Shown here: positions 8,314 to 16,851 of the stretch, in pieces
Layout: the number at the start of each line of letters is the position of its first letter
Position numbering within the stretch: position 1 is the stretch's first letter
Origin: Mycolicibacterium holsaticum DSM 44478 = JCM 12374
GTDB lineage: Bacteria; Actinomycetota; Actinomycetes; Mycobacteriales; Mycobacteriaceae
Length of the DNA stretch: 64,000 bases
Direction: 5' to 3'
NCBI RefSeq assembly: GCF_019645835.1
Contig: NZ_CP080998.1
Location: 5,456,001 to 5,520,000 of the forward strand
The notes under the pieces: generated by a model
Seen by the model: the letters and a program-made list of their open reading frames with translations, nothing else
Database searches by the model: none
Told to the model about the DNA's origin: nothing
Position numbers and translations under genes: made by a program

Positions 8314-8940
8314 TTAGGCGTCCCGCCCGGCGAGCAAGCCGTGCGACGCGCACAGCAGGCGGCACTCGTCGGGACCGGTGAACACCTCGCCGGTCAGCCC
8401 GGCCGTTTGGGCTCCCGCGACGTTTTCCGCCATGTCGTCGAAGTACAGCAGCTCATCGGGACGATGCCCCATCCGCTCGGCGGTCAGGGTGTAGATCCGC
8501 GGATCGGGTTTGCGCAACCCGACGTCCGAGGAGTCCACGACGGCGGTGAACCGGTCGATCGGCAGTACCCCGCTGTTCCACCACGACCTGGCTTCCTTGG
8601 CGTTGTTGGTCAGCAGACCGACCGGTACGCCGCAGTCGGTCAGGTCGACGATCAGCGAGACCATCTCGGGACGCACCCGCTGCCCCGCGGCCAGACAGTC
8701 CGCCAGCCGCCGGATGTCCACCTCCGCGTCGAACCGCTCGGCCACGTCGCGGCAGGCGAACTTCAGGAAATCGCGCACGGTGCGCACCCCGGTCTCCACC
8801 TCGGCGAAGGCCGGGCCGCGCAGTTGCTCGACGAACGCGTCTGTCGGCAAGCCCAGTTTGCGCGCGTAGCCGCGGCACGCGTCGAACGGGTCGACGGTGA
8901 GCACGCCCCCCATGTCGAAGACCACGGCGACGACGGCCAT
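8314..8940 (-). CDS. HAD-superfamily hydrolase
   Basis: This 208-residue haloacid-dehalogenase-like hydrolase carries motif I as VVFDMGGVL (nucleophile Asp; the usual second Asp is Gly), motif II as LLTNNAKE, the Lys in GLRKPDPRIY, and the acidic motif YFDDMAENV. The FDMGGVL form is seen in the group that includes the N-terminal phosphatase domain of soluble epoxide hydrolases. I chose ATG 8940, one base after the preceding stop. ATG 8961 would overlap the coiled-coil gene. It is the last gene of the 10374-8314 operon. The substrate is unknown: a phosphate ester or a halide is possible. Confidence 0.85.
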   Translation of the reverse strand: MAVVAVVFDMGGVLTVDPFDACRGYARKLGLPTDAFVEQLRGPAFAEVETGVRTVRDFLKFACRDVAERFDAEVDIRRLADCLAAGQRVRPEMVSLIVDLTDCGVPVGLLTNNAKEARSWWNSGVLPIDRFTAVVDSSDVGLRKPDPRIYTLTAERMGHRPDELLYFDDMAENVAGAQTAGLTGEVFTGPDECRLLCASHGLLAGRDA

Positions 8941-8941
8941 G

Positions 8942-9223
8942 TCACCGCGGGGCGTTCGCATGCGCGGCCCTGATGCGTTCCACCGCGCCCATCAGTTCCT
9001 GTAGGCGCCGACGTTCCCGATCCAGGGCGCCTTCGTCGACCGACGCGGGAGACGTTCCCTCGGCCAGCGCCTGCTCGGCCTGCCGAATGCGCGCACGGCA
9101 CGCCTTGATCTCGTCGGCGAGCCGTTGCGACGCCTCGATGACGGTGAGCAGATCCTCGTCGTCCCAGTCCGATGCCCCGAGCATCCCTTCGGGCGGAACG
9201 GGCGACACCGGGCCCGGGGTCAT
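8942..9223 (-). CDS. Small coiled-coil protein of unknown function
   Basis: I do not recognise this 93-residue protein. Residues 25-90 are rich in Ala, Glu, Arg and Leu with heptad spacing and two helical stretches (for example RLADEIKACRARIRQAEQ), which suggests a short antiparallel coiled coil. No signal peptide or membrane segment is visible. The ATG at 9223 overlaps the amidohydrolase stop by 4 bp and its own stop sits one base from the HAD start, so it is translated within the operon. It could be a small partner or stabiliser of the amidohydrolase. Confidence 0.72.
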   Translation of the reverse strand: MTPGPVSPVPPEGMLGASDWDDEDLLTVIEASQRLADEIKACRARIRQAEQALAEGTSPASVDEGALDRERRRLQELMGAVERIRAAHANAPR

Positions 9224-10374
9224 TTCTCGATGCGGGGGAAGTTGAACAGCGCGCGTGCGTTGAGTTCGACGATCTTGTGGACGTCCTCGTCGGGGATCTC
9301 GGCGAACACCTCGTCGGCGACCTTGCGGCTGTTGGGCCAGTTCGAGTCGGAGTGCGGATAGTCGCACTCCCAGAGGATGTTGTCGATGCCGACCTCGTCG
9401 CGGTTGCGCAGGCCGTGGCGGTCTTCGATGAAGCACGAGTAGATGTGTTCGAAGTACAGCTCCGAGGGCCGCCGGTCCTGGTTGACGTTCTGGTAGAAGC
9501 GGTGCCGCTCCCACACGTAGTCGGCCCGCTCCAGCATGTAGGGCACCCATCCGATGCCGCCCTCCGACAGCGCCACCTTGAGCTTGGGGTGGCGGTGAAA
9601 CACCGGCGAGAACAGCAGATCACCCAGGGCGTACATGGAGTTGCAGCCGAACAGCGTGATGCTGACCGCCATCGGCCCGTCCGGCGACGGCTTGGGCGAC
9701 TGCCCCGAGGTGCCGAAGTGCAGCGAGAGCGGCAGGTCGTACTCCTCGGCGACGCTGAACAGCGGATCCCAGTGGTCGGTGTGGATCGACGGCAGACCCA
9801 ACGGCGACGGGTTCTCCGGGAAGGCGAGCGTCCTGGCGCCCTTGGCGAAGGTGCGGTGCACTTCGGCCACGCACAACTCGACATCCCACAGCGGCAGGAT
9901 GACCAGTGGGATGTAGCGGTGCGGCGCGGCGGCGCACCACTCGTCGAGAATGAAGTCGTTGAACGCCGTCACGCTGGCCAGCGCGACGTCGCGGTCGTCG
10001 CCTTCGAGAAAGACGGTGCCCGCGAACCGGGGGAAGGACGGGAAACACAGTGCGGCCTCCACCCCGTCGAGATCCATGTCGGCCAACCGCTGCACCGGGT
10101 CGTAGCAGCCGGGCAGCATCTCGTCGAAGCGCGACGGGTCGATGCCGTACTCCTCGGGTTTCTTGCCGGCCACGGCGTTGAGCCCGATCTGCGGATAGGT
10201 CTTGCCCTGGTACTGCCAGACCTGGCTGGGCGGACCACCCTTGGCCCTGGGCACCTCGACGATGCGGGGACCCAGGTCCTGGTACTTGGCCGGCAACCGG
10301 TCGGCCCACACCCGGGGATGCTCGATGAGATGGTCATCGACAGAGATCAACTGCATGGAATCCTGCAGCGGCAT
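9220..10374 (-). CDS. Amidohydrolase-2 family metal-dependent hydrolase or decarboxylase
   Basis: This 384-residue TIM-barrel protein is of the amidohydrolase-related (ACMSD-like) family, which hydrolyses or decarboxylates carboxylated substrates. The first metal motif appears as SVDDHLIEH (D-x-H rather than H-x-H). A later His is in LHFGTSG, and the conserved Asp is in WECDYPHSDS near residue 335. It is transcribed from its own regulon palindrome 15 bp upstream and overlaps the following small gene. In mycobacteria such proteins are common in CoA-dependent degradation clusters, but substrates are rarely known. Confidence 0.85.
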   Translation of the reverse strand: MPLQDSMQLISVDDHLIEHPRVWADRLPAKYQDLGPRIVEVPRAKGGPPSQVWQYQGKTYPQIGLNAVAGKKPEEYGIDPSRFDEMLPGCYDPVQRLADMDLDGVEAALCFPSFPRFAGTVFLEGDDRDVALASVTAFNDFILDEWCAAAPHRYIPLVILPLWDVELCVAEVHRTFAKGARTLAFPENPSPLGLPSIHTDHWDPLFSVAEEYDLPLSLHFGTSGQSPKPSPDGPMAVSITLFGCNSMYALGDLLFSPVFHRHPKLKVALSEGGIGWVPYMLERADYVWERHRFYQNVNQDRRPSELYFEHIYSCFIEDRHGLRNRDEVGIDNILWECDYPHSDSNWPNSRKVADEVFAEIPDEDVHKIVELNARALFNFPRIEK

Positions 10375-10389
10375 CGCTCACTCCCTTGT

Positions 10390-10404
10390 TATAACCTGGT
10401 TAGT
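10390..10404. promoter_or_regulatory. Regulon palindrome (site 2)
   Basis: TATAACCTGGTTAGT matches the consensus at 13 of 15 positions. It lies 15 bp upstream of the amidohydrolase start at 10374, in the 99-bp gap after the thiolase gene. Confidence 0.78.
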
Positions 10405-10473
10405 TATTAGCGTACGTGGTCTTCCCGCTCGGGGAAGGGTCGAAAGTCCTTACCGGCGGCCACTCCTGACTGC

Positions 10474-11673
10474 TCAGGCCGCCCGCTTCTCGAGCACGTG
10501 CACCGCACACGCGCTGCCCAGCCCCAGCACGTGGGTCAAGCCGACCCGGGCGCCGTCGATCTGGCGGTCGCCGGCCTCCCCGCGCAGGTGCGTGACGACT
10601 TCGTACACCCCCGCGATCCCGGTCGCACCCAGGGGATGCCCCTTGGACAGCAGCCCGCCGGAGATGTTCACCGGCGTCGCGCCGCCCCGCCACGGTGCGC
10701 CGGAATCGAGGAAGTCCGGCGCCCCGCCCGGTTGACACAGGCCCAGGTTCTCGTAGTGCACCAGCTCGGCGGTGGCGAAGCAATCGTGCAGCTCCACCAT
10801 GTCGAGGTCGGCCGGGCCCAGCCCCGCCGCCTCGTAGGCCTGTCGGGCGGCGTTCGCGGTGATCGTGTCGACGTCCCAGGACGCCTCGGCCTGTTCCACC
10901 CACGGGTCACTGACCAGCACCGACGCGCTGACCTTCACCGCGCGCGCCCGCACACCGGGATCGAGCCTGCCCAACGCGGCATCCCCGGCGAGCACCACCG
11001 CGGCCGCCCCGTCACCCGTCGGCGAGCACATCAACGCCGTGTTCGGGTAGGCGATCATGTCCCCGCCTGCGATCTGCTCGAGGCTGAACTCCTTGCGGTA
11101 CTGCGCAAGCGGGTTCAGCGTGGAGTTCGCGTGGTTTTTCTGCGCCACCTTGAAGAAGTGCTCGACCGTGGCGCCCTCGGTGCGGGCCAGGTAGGCCACG
11201 CCGGCCTCGGCGAACACCGACGGCATCATCGAGCTGCCCAGGATCCCTTCGGGCTCGACCACCGACCCGTCGCGGCCGCGGGGGCTGAACTGCGCACCGC
11301 GCGGCTCCTCGTCGGCGGCCAGCAGGCCGCGTTTGCCGAGTTGCTCGCAACCGATCGCCAACGCCAGGTCGGCCTCTCCGGCCCGCAGCGCCAGCAGCGC
11401 GGTGCGCAGTGCGGTCGCTCCGGTGGCGCAGGCGTTCGAGACGTTGTAGACCGGTGCGCCGGTCTGCCCGATCTGGTGCATGATGCGCTGCCCCACCCCG
11501 GTGATGCCCTCGAACACGTTGCCGACGGCCACTGTCTGCATCTGGTCGACGGTGGCGCCGCAGTCGGCCAGCGCGGCGCGCGCGGCCGTCGCGCCCAGGT
11601 CGACGACGTCCAATTCGGGGAAGCGGCCGAACTTGGTCATCGCTGCGCCGATGATCCACACGTTTTCCGTCAT
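10474..11673 (-). CDS. Thiolase (SCP-x/acetyl-CoA acetyltransferase type)
   Basis: This 399-residue thiolase would split a beta-ketoacyl-CoA with CoA to release acetyl- or propionyl-CoA. The nucleophile Cys is in SNACATGATA near residue 90, the catalytic His is in KGHPLGATG, and the C-terminal Cys is in GLGSACAVHVL. The catalytic set is complete, unlike the paralogue at 2855-4039. It overlaps the DUF35 gene by 4 bp and closes the beta-oxidation operon 15387-10474. It is the probable final cleavage step of that operon. Confidence 0.92.
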   Translation of the reverse strand: MTENVWIIGAAMTKFGRFPELDVVDLGATAARAALADCGATVDQMQTVAVGNVFEGITGVGQRIMHQIGQTGAPVYNVSNACATGATALRTALLALRAGEADLALAIGCEQLGKRGLLAADEEPRGAQFSPRGRDGSVVEPEGILGSSMMPSVFAEAGVAYLARTEGATVEHFFKVAQKNHANSTLNPLAQYRKEFSLEQIAGGDMIAYPNTALMCSPTGDGAAAVVLAGDAALGRLDPGVRARAVKVSASVLVSDPWVEQAEASWDVDTITANAARQAYEAAGLGPADLDMVELHDCFATAELVHYENLGLCQPGGAPDFLDSGAPWRGGATPVNISGGLLSKGHPLGATGIAGVYEVVTHLRGEAGDRQIDGARVGLTHVLGLGSACAVHVLEKRAA

Positions 11674-12089
11674 GACAGTTTCTGCACCTCGAACTCGTAG
11701 CCGATGGCCTGCACGCCGCTGCTGTCGGTGGCGACCGGGCGGGTCCGCATGACCGCCCTGCGTCCGACCGCGGCGACCGGGTCGGCCACGTCACCGGTCA
11801 GGTTGGTGCGCACGAAGCCGCCGCCGTCCAGTGCCACCACACCGCTGACAAACGGGGTGTCCACGCCGGGTGGCGCTCGGTGCACCACGGTGGCGGCGGT
11901 CACCACGCCGGCGTCGCCGAGCTGTGTGCGGTCTGTGAATTCGTCGTGGCCGCACCGGCTGCAGGCTGTGCGCCGCAGCAGGTAGACCGCATCGCATGCG
12001 GCGCAGCGGAATCCGCAGATCTGGGGACGCTCGCCGAGCACCAGGTACGCCGCGACGGGGATGGCACCCGTTGTCGCGCTTGCGGTCAT
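11670..12089 (-). CDS. DUF35 OB-fold/zinc-ribbon protein
   Basis: This 139-residue protein has a zinc ribbon (FRCAACDAVYLLRRTACSRC, two C-x2-C pairs) followed by an OB fold. It lies between a MaoC hydratase and a thiolase, overlapping both by 4 bp. That order resembles steroid side-chain clusters, where a DUF35 module supports both a hydratase and a thiolase or aldolase. It probably forms a complex with one or both neighbours. Confidence 0.9.
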   Translation of the reverse strand: MTASATTGAIPVAAYLVLGERPQICGFRCAACDAVYLLRRTACSRCGHDEFTDRTQLGDAGVVTAATVVHRAPPGVDTPFVSGVVALDGGGFVRTNLTGDVADPVAAVGRRAVMRTRPVATDSSGVQAIGYEFEVQKLS

Positions 12090-12523
12090 GGGGTGGTCCC
12101 TTCGTCATCGGCGGGGGTGTCGAGCACGACGGTGGCCGAGGCCGACACCGCCACGCCGCCGTCAGCGCGCGTGATGGTCAGGTCGAGTTCGGCGGTGCGG
12201 CCCAGTTCGGTGACCACGCCGCGGCACACGAGTTCGTCACCGGGCCAGACCTGTTCGGCGAACCGCACCGACAACCGGCGCACGCTGTGCGCCCCGAACA
12301 AGTCCACGCAGTAGGTGCCCAGATATCCGGCCTGCAGCATGCCGACGCTGAACACCCCCGGCATGCCCGCCGACCGGGCGAACTCGTCGTCGTGGTGGAT
12401 GGGATTGAAGTCACCGGAGGCGCCCTGGTACCGGACGATGTCGGTGCGGGTCTGTGGCCCGAAGCGTCGTTCGGGCAGGGCCGCACCGACAGTCAGGTCG
12501 CCGCTGGGCGCCCGGGCCGTCAT
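12086..12523 (-). CDS. MaoC-like (R)-specific enoyl-CoA hydratase
   Basis: This 145-residue hot-dog protein carries the hydratase-2 motif YQGASGDFNPIHHDDEFA near residues 32-49, with the catalytic Asp and His. It should hydrate a 2-enoyl-CoA to the (R)-3-hydroxyacyl-CoA. The adjacent gene (12520-12969) encodes a second hot-dog protein of the FAS1-dehydratase type. Such pairs usually work as heterodimers in which only this partner has the full motif. The ATG at 12523 overlaps the previous stop. Confidence 0.9.
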   Translation of the reverse strand: MTARAPSGDLTVGAALPERRFGPQTRTDIVRYQGASGDFNPIHHDDEFARSAGMPGVFSVGMLQAGYLGTYCVDLFGAHSVRRLSVRFAEQVWPGDELVCRGVVTELGRTAELDLTITRADGGVAVSASATVVLDTPADDEGTTP

Positions 12524-12969
12524 GACGGGCCTCGCTCGATGACGGTCGCGCGGCCCTCGGCGATGGCCCGGCCGTCGGAGCCGGCGAAGCGCGTGAGCAC
12601 GACGATCACCGTCATCGCCCCGCCTCGGCTGCTGTGCTTCTCGGTCACCGATTCCACCGAGGTCTGGGCGTACAGGACGTCCCCGGCGCGGGGCAGTGCC
12701 CCGAGAAACGTGTATTCCTGGCCGCCCTGCAGCACCTTGCCCAGGTTCAGGCCGAGCCGGGTGGCCAGCGGTGGGTCCTGCGGCTCCCAGTGCATGCTGG
12801 TGGCCAGAAACGTCGGTGGCACAGGCGGATTGGGCCCCTGATAGATCGGGTCGGTAGCCCCGGTGGCCGCCGCGAACTCGCGGATCTTGCCGCGTTCGAC
12901 AGGCATCTCGTAGCCGAACAGCACCTTGCCGATCAGCTGCCCGGCCGGATGGGCGGTCGAGGTGCTCAT
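12520..12969 (-). CDS. Hot-dog hydratase partner (FAS1-like dehydratase domain)
   Basis: This 149-residue hot-dog protein has the N-terminal half-hydratase layout (KIREFAAATGATDPIY early, then PPTFLATSMHW), but lacks the D-x4-H catalytic motif of its neighbour. It resembles ChsH1-type subunits that bind substrate while a MaoC partner catalyses. The ATG at 12969 overlaps the SDR stop and its own stop overlaps the MaoC start. It probably forms a heterodimer with the 12086-12523 product. Confidence 0.87.
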   Translation of the reverse strand: MSTSTAHPAGQLIGKVLFGYEMPVERGKIREFAAATGATDPIYQGPNPPVPPTFLATSMHWEPQDPPLATRLGLNLGKVLQGGQEYTFLGALPRAGDVLYAQTSVESVTEKHSSRGGAMTVIVVLTRFAGSDGRAIAEGRATVIERGPS

Positions 12970-13874
12970 CGAACCGGGCGGTGTCCGGTCATGTCGGCGC
13001 CCGGCGCCGCCTTGGCGAGCAGGTCGGGGAGCACCTCGTCGAGGCGCTGGGTGGTCCACCGCTCGTCGCTGTGGATCTCGGGGCCGTACGCCCAGCCCTC
13101 GACCACCGCGATCGTTCCGCCGATGACCGCCAGCACCCGTCCGGTGACATCGCGGCCCGCCGGCCCGGCCAACCACAGCACGACCGGGGACACGCCCTCC
13201 GGAGCGAGGTCGACGCTCTCGGCCATCTCCCTGGCCGCGGGCAGATCTTCGGTGAGCCTGGTCAACGCGGTGGGAGCCACGGCGTTCACCGTGACGCCGT
13301 AGCGCTGTAGTTCCATCGCGGCGATCACGGTGAAGCCGGCGATGCCTGCCTTCGCCGCGCCGTAGTTGGTCTGTCCCGGGGCGCCGAACAGGCCCGACGG
13401 CGAGGTCGTGTTGATCACCCTGGCGTCGTTGGTCGCGCCGCTCTTGGCGCGGTTGCGCCAGAATTCGGCCGCATGCCGGGTGGGCCCGAACGTGCCCTTG
13501 AGATGCACCGCGATGACCGCGTCCCACTCGGCTTCCGACATCGAGGTGAGCATGCGGTCGCGCAGGATGCCGGCGTTGTTCACCAAAACGTCGAGCCCGC
13601 CGAAGGATTCGACGGCCTGGTCGATCAGCGACTTGGCCCCGTTCCATGTGCTGATGTCGTCGGTGTTGGCCACCGCACGTCCGCCGGCAGCGGTGATCTC
13701 ATCGACGACGTCAGACGCCGGGCCGGTGGAATCTCCACTGCCGTCGCGTGATCCGCCGAGGTCGTTCACCACGACGGCGTAGCCCGTCGCCGCGAAGGCC
13801 AGTGCGTGCGCACGGCCGAGCCCGTTTCCTGCGCCGGTGATGACGGCGACGCGGTCAGCCACGTCCGATTGCAC
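12966..13874 (-). CDS. SDR 3-hydroxyacyl-CoA dehydrogenase (17beta-HSD4 type)
   Basis: This 302-residue short-chain dehydrogenase has the NAD motif TGAGNGLGRAHA, the phrase VVVNDLGG typical of the 17beta-HSD4/peroxisomal multifunctional type, and the active-site YGAAK. With the neighbouring hydratases it should oxidise the 3-hydroxyacyl-CoA. The GTG start at 13874 is preferred because an AAGGAG box sits six bases upstream. The ATG at 13904 would overlap the ligase by 50 bp and lies upstream of that box. It is the second gene of the 15387-10474 operon. Confidence 0.9.
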   Translation of the reverse strand: MQSDVADRVAVITGAGNGLGRAHALAFAATGYAVVVNDLGGSRDGSGDSTGPASDVVDEITAAGGRAVANTDDISTWNGAKSLIDQAVESFGGLDVLVNNAGILRDRMLTSMSEAEWDAVIAVHLKGTFGPTRHAAEFWRNRAKSGATNDARVINTTSPSGLFGAPGQTNYGAAKAGIAGFTVIAAMELQRYGVTVNAVAPTALTRLTEDLPAAREMAESVDLAPEGVSPVVLWLAGPAGRDVTGRVLAVIGGTIAVVEGWAYGPEIHSDERWTTQRLDEVLPDLLAKAAPGADMTGHRPVR

Positions 13875-15387
13875 TGCCGACTCCTTCTGCTGTTTCGAAT
13901 TCATCGCGCACCTGTTTGCGCAGAATCTTCATCGCCGAGTTGCGCGGGATGGCATCGGTGATGCGGATCCGCACCGGCACCTGGTAGCCGGGTACACGCG
14001 TGCGCGTCCACGCGATCAGCTCTTCGGGCGTGACGTTTCCGGCCGTCACCACGACGGCCACCGGCACTTCGCCCAGTCGCTCATCGGCCACCCCGAACAC
14101 CACGGCCTCCCGAACCTGCGGGTGCGATTCGAGGCAGTCCTCGAGTTCGGCCGGGAAAATCTTGAAGCCGCCACGGTTGATGACGTCGTCGGCGCGGCCT
14201 TGGATCCAGACGAAGCCGTCCTCGTCGACGGTGCCGAGGTCGTTGGTGCGCACCCACCGGCCCTCACCACCCGAGGCCTGCGCCGAGCGCACCTGCAAGA
14301 TGCCTGGTTCGCCGGGGGCCAGCGGCTCACCGGTGCGCGGGTCGATCACCGAGATCTCCACTCCCGGGTGGGCGCGTCCGACGCTGCCGCGCTTGGTGTC
14401 CTTCCAATCCCGCCAGTCCTTGAGCGACCATCCGGTCACGCCGCCGGTGAATTCGGTTGCGCCGTAACTGAGCAGCACGGGACAGCCGTAGGTCTGCTCG
14501 AACTGCCTGGCGAGGTCGGTTCCGGTCGGCGCCGCACCGGCCCACACCGCCTTGAGGCTGGCCAGGCGCTCCGGTTCGATACCCGCGTCGAGCACCATGC
14601 GCAGGGCGGCCGGCGGCAACGACACCGAGCGCGGCTGATACTGCGCGACGGCCTCCGACCACGCCACCGGCTCGAACTTGTCCTGCAGCAGCGTCCGGCC
14701 GCCACCGCTGAGGGCGGTGATGATCGCCCACAGCCCGCTGATGTTCGTCGACGGCAACGAGATGATCTGCACTCCGCCGCCGCGCACGCTGCCCGCCCGC
14801 GCGCTGCCGGCCATGTAGTGCTCCTGAGCACCGCTGAGCGCTTGTTCGATTTCGCTGTGGCGCAGTGGTATTCGCTTCGGCGGCCCGGTCGTCCCGCTGG
14901 TCGGCATGAGGATGGCCACCCCGTCGTCGACCGGAGTGGGCTGGTGCGCATCGGATCCCGCGACGGTGACGACGGCGGCGGGGGCATCGCTCGCGGGCAC
15001 CTCGACCTGCACGCCGAGCGCACCGCTGGTCTCGACCGCGGTTTTCACCGCCGGACGTGCCCAGTCCTCGGCGTCGGCCAGGACCGCAGCCGGGCGCAAC
15101 CCCACCACATCGGCGCCGACGGTGGCATCCGGAATCATCGGGTTGAGCACGACCAGTGGACGCCGGGTCGCCAGCACCACCGCCAGCGCTGCGACGAGGC
15201 CGGGTCGGTTGCGCATGAACATGCCCACCGGCGCGCCGGGGCCCACCCCGCGTTCGGTCAGCAGCGCATCGATGGCTCGCGCGGCCGCTGCGAAATCGGC
15301 TTTGCTGCACCAGGACTCGCCGTAGCACAGCATGGGCTCGTGCTCGTCAGCATGCATCCGCTGCCGCATCAGCTCGATCAGATCCAT
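13855..15387 (-). CDS. Acyl-CoA synthetase (AMP-forming ligase)
   Basis: This 510-residue ANL-superfamily ligase would activate a carboxylic acid with ATP and CoA. The P-loop-like motif is MPTSGTTGPPKRIPL, the adenylate motif LLSYGATEF, and the hinge GRADDVINRGGFKIFPAELE. The C-terminal catalytic Lys is in RNSAMKILRK. I chose ATG 15387 with a GAGGGTGG box close upstream. It heads the beta-oxidation operon, with a perfect regulon palindrome 50 bp upstream. It is likely to feed the pathway substrate or a ring-opened or shortened acid into CoA form. Confidence 0.93.
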   Translation of the reverse strand: MDLIELMRQRMHADEHEPMLCYGESWCSKADFAAAARAIDALLTERGVGPGAPVGMFMRNRPGLVAALAVVLATRRPLVVLNPMIPDATVGADVVGLRPAAVLADAEDWARPAVKTAVETSGALGVQVEVPASDAPAAVVTVAGSDAHQPTPVDDGVAILMPTSGTTGPPKRIPLRHSEIEQALSGAQEHYMAGSARAGSVRGGGVQIISLPSTNISGLWAIITALSGGGRTLLQDKFEPVAWSEAVAQYQPRSVSLPPAALRMVLDAGIEPERLASLKAVWAGAAPTGTDLARQFEQTYGCPVLLSYGATEFTGGVTGWSLKDWRDWKDTKRGSVGRAHPGVEISVIDPRTGEPLAPGEPGILQVRSAQASGGEGRWVRTNDLGTVDEDGFVWIQGRADDVINRGGFKIFPAELEDCLESHPQVREAVVFGVADERLGEVPVAVVVTAGNVTPEELIAWTRTRVPGYQVPVRIRITDAIPRNSAMKILRKQVRDEFETAEGVGSAIGRG

Positions 15388-15436
15388 CCAGCCACCCTCG
15401 TTACTTGGCTCCCCGCCCAAGCAACGGGCAGATTTA

Positions 15437-15451
15437 TATAACCAGGTTATA
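15437..15451. promoter_or_regulatory. Regulon palindrome, perfect copy (site 3)
   Basis: TATAACCAGGTTATA matches 15/15 and extends by one base pair on each side (17 bp). It is 50 bp upstream of the ligase start at 15387 and should control the six-gene operon down to 10474. Confidence 0.85.
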
Positions 15452-15523
15452 TTAACAGCCGTCCGGTCATCCGGAAACTCGGTTCCGCGATGCCGCAGTC
15501 TCGGGCCAACACCTGATCGCGGG

Positions 15524-16744
15524 TCACGTGATCGCGCCGTCGACCTTCAACCGAACGACGTCGTCCCAGGTGTAGCCCAGCTCGAGGAGCACATGATCGG
15601 TGTCGGCACCTAGTTCTGGTGCCGGGTGAGCGTCGGCCTGAGCACCGTTGAACTGCACCGGGGGTCGGGCCACCGTCACCGCCGCGCCGTCGTCGAGCTC
15701 CATGCGGGTCACGTATTCGTTCGCGACCACCTGGCCGTCGCGGCGGGTTTCGTCCGGCGTTTGGACGATGGCCCACACGCCACGTTGGCGGCTGAGCACT
15801 TCGCGCCACTCGGCGGCCGTGCGCGCCGCGAAGATCGCGTCGAGCTCGGCGATGCACGCCTTGCTGTTGGCGCGGCGCGCGGCGGCGTTCACGTAGCGCT
15901 CGTCGCTGGCCAGGTCCGGCCGTCCGATCAACTCGACCAGCGGCGCCCAGAAGCGGTCGGACTCGAGCATCACCAGCGCGACGAAGCGGCCGTCTGAGGT
16001 TCGGTAGGTATTGCTCAGCGGGTTGTGCGCGGCCTGATGATTCCCGCGTGGCATCGCATCGATGTCGAACAGTGACGAGGCGGCGATGTGCGGTGCGGTC
16101 CCCCACACCGCGGACCCGAGCAGGCTGACGTCGACCACCTGCGGCTCGCCGGTGCGTTCGCGGGCGAACAACGCCGCGGCCACCCCGCCCGCGGCGTAGA
16201 GGCCCGACTGCAGATCACCGAACGCCGCACCGGGCATCGGCGGCGGATAGTCCGCGCCCTCGGGTGTGCTCACGTAGGCCACCCCGCCGCGTGACCAGTA
16301 CGACGCGAGGTCGAACCCGCCGGTGTCGGCTTCCTCACCCTTGGGCCCCAAACCGGTTCCGCGTGCGTAGATCAGCCGCGGGTTCACGGCGGTCAGATCG
16401 TCGACGTCGACCCGCAGCTTGCGGCGCACCGGCGCCAGATAGTTGGTGAGGAAGACGTCTGCGGTGCCGACCAGGCGGTAGAGCGCGTCGCGGCCGCCGT
16501 CGGTGCGCAGGTCGATGCCGACGCTGGCTTTGTTGCGGCTGAAGGTCTGGAACATGAAGCTGACCGGCTGCTCACCTTGCGCCGTGAGTGCCGCGCTGAC
16601 CAGGCCGCGCATCGGATCGCCGTGGGCGGGATGCTCGACCTTGATCACCTCGGCGCCCCAGTCGGCAAGTGCGACGCCGGCTGACGGGATGAATCCCCAC
16701 GTCGCCAACTCGACGACGCGTACGCCGTCCAACACCCCAGGCAT
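15524..16744 (-). CDS. CoA-transferase family III (CaiB/BaiF)
   Basis: This 406-residue class III CoA transferase moves CoA between carboxylic acids. The start region VLDGVRVVELATWG, the KVEHP element and the catalytic Asp in GAAFGDLQSGLYAA (about residue 180) are all present. I chose ATG 16744, which has a GGGGAG box about nine bases upstream, over a longer frame from 16789. It is transcribed divergently from the SDR at 16852, with a degenerate regulon palindrome between them. It may use a CoA thioester from the pathway to activate fresh substrate acid. Confidence 0.92.
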   Translation of the reverse strand: MPGVLDGVRVVELATWGFIPSAGVALADWGAEVIKVEHPAHGDPMRGLVSAALTAQGEQPVSFMFQTFSRNKASVGIDLRTDGGRDALYRLVGTADVFLTNYLAPVRRKLRVDVDDLTAVNPRLIYARGTGLGPKGEEADTGGFDLASYWSRGGVAYVSTPEGADYPPPMPGAAFGDLQSGLYAAGGVAAALFARERTGEPQVVDVSLLGSAVWGTAPHIAASSLFDIDAMPRGNHQAAHNPLSNTYRTSDGRFVALVMLESDRFWAPLVELIGRPDLASDERYVNAAARRANSKACIAELDAIFAARTAAEWREVLSRQRGVWAIVQTPDETRRDGQVVANEYVTRMELDDGAAVTVARPPVQFNGAQADAHPAPELGADTDHVLLELGYTWDDVVRLKVDGAIT

Positions 16745-16796
16745 AGCGGCTCTCCCCAATCCTTCGGTGGCTTTGACCAGCTGGCCCAAATAATAG

Positions 16797-16811
16797 ACTA
16801 ACCAAGTAATA
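16797..16811. promoter_or_regulatory. Regulon palindrome, degenerate (site 4)
   Basis: ACTAACCAAGTAATA matches the consensus at 11 of 15 positions. It lies between the divergent CaiB (16744) and SDR (16852) genes and could control both. The weaker match lowers certainty. Confidence 0.5.
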
Positions 16812-16851
16812 TGATTCGCGGATCAGGGTGTGCCAATGGTGAGAGGTGGCA

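Noticed and set aside
10474..15387. Steroid side-chain degradation cluster
   Set aside because: The gene order (hydratase pair, DUF35, thiolase) resembles steroid clusters, but ring-degradation genes such as kstD, kshA or hsaC are absent, while AtuA and an LDI-like gene point to isoprenoids.
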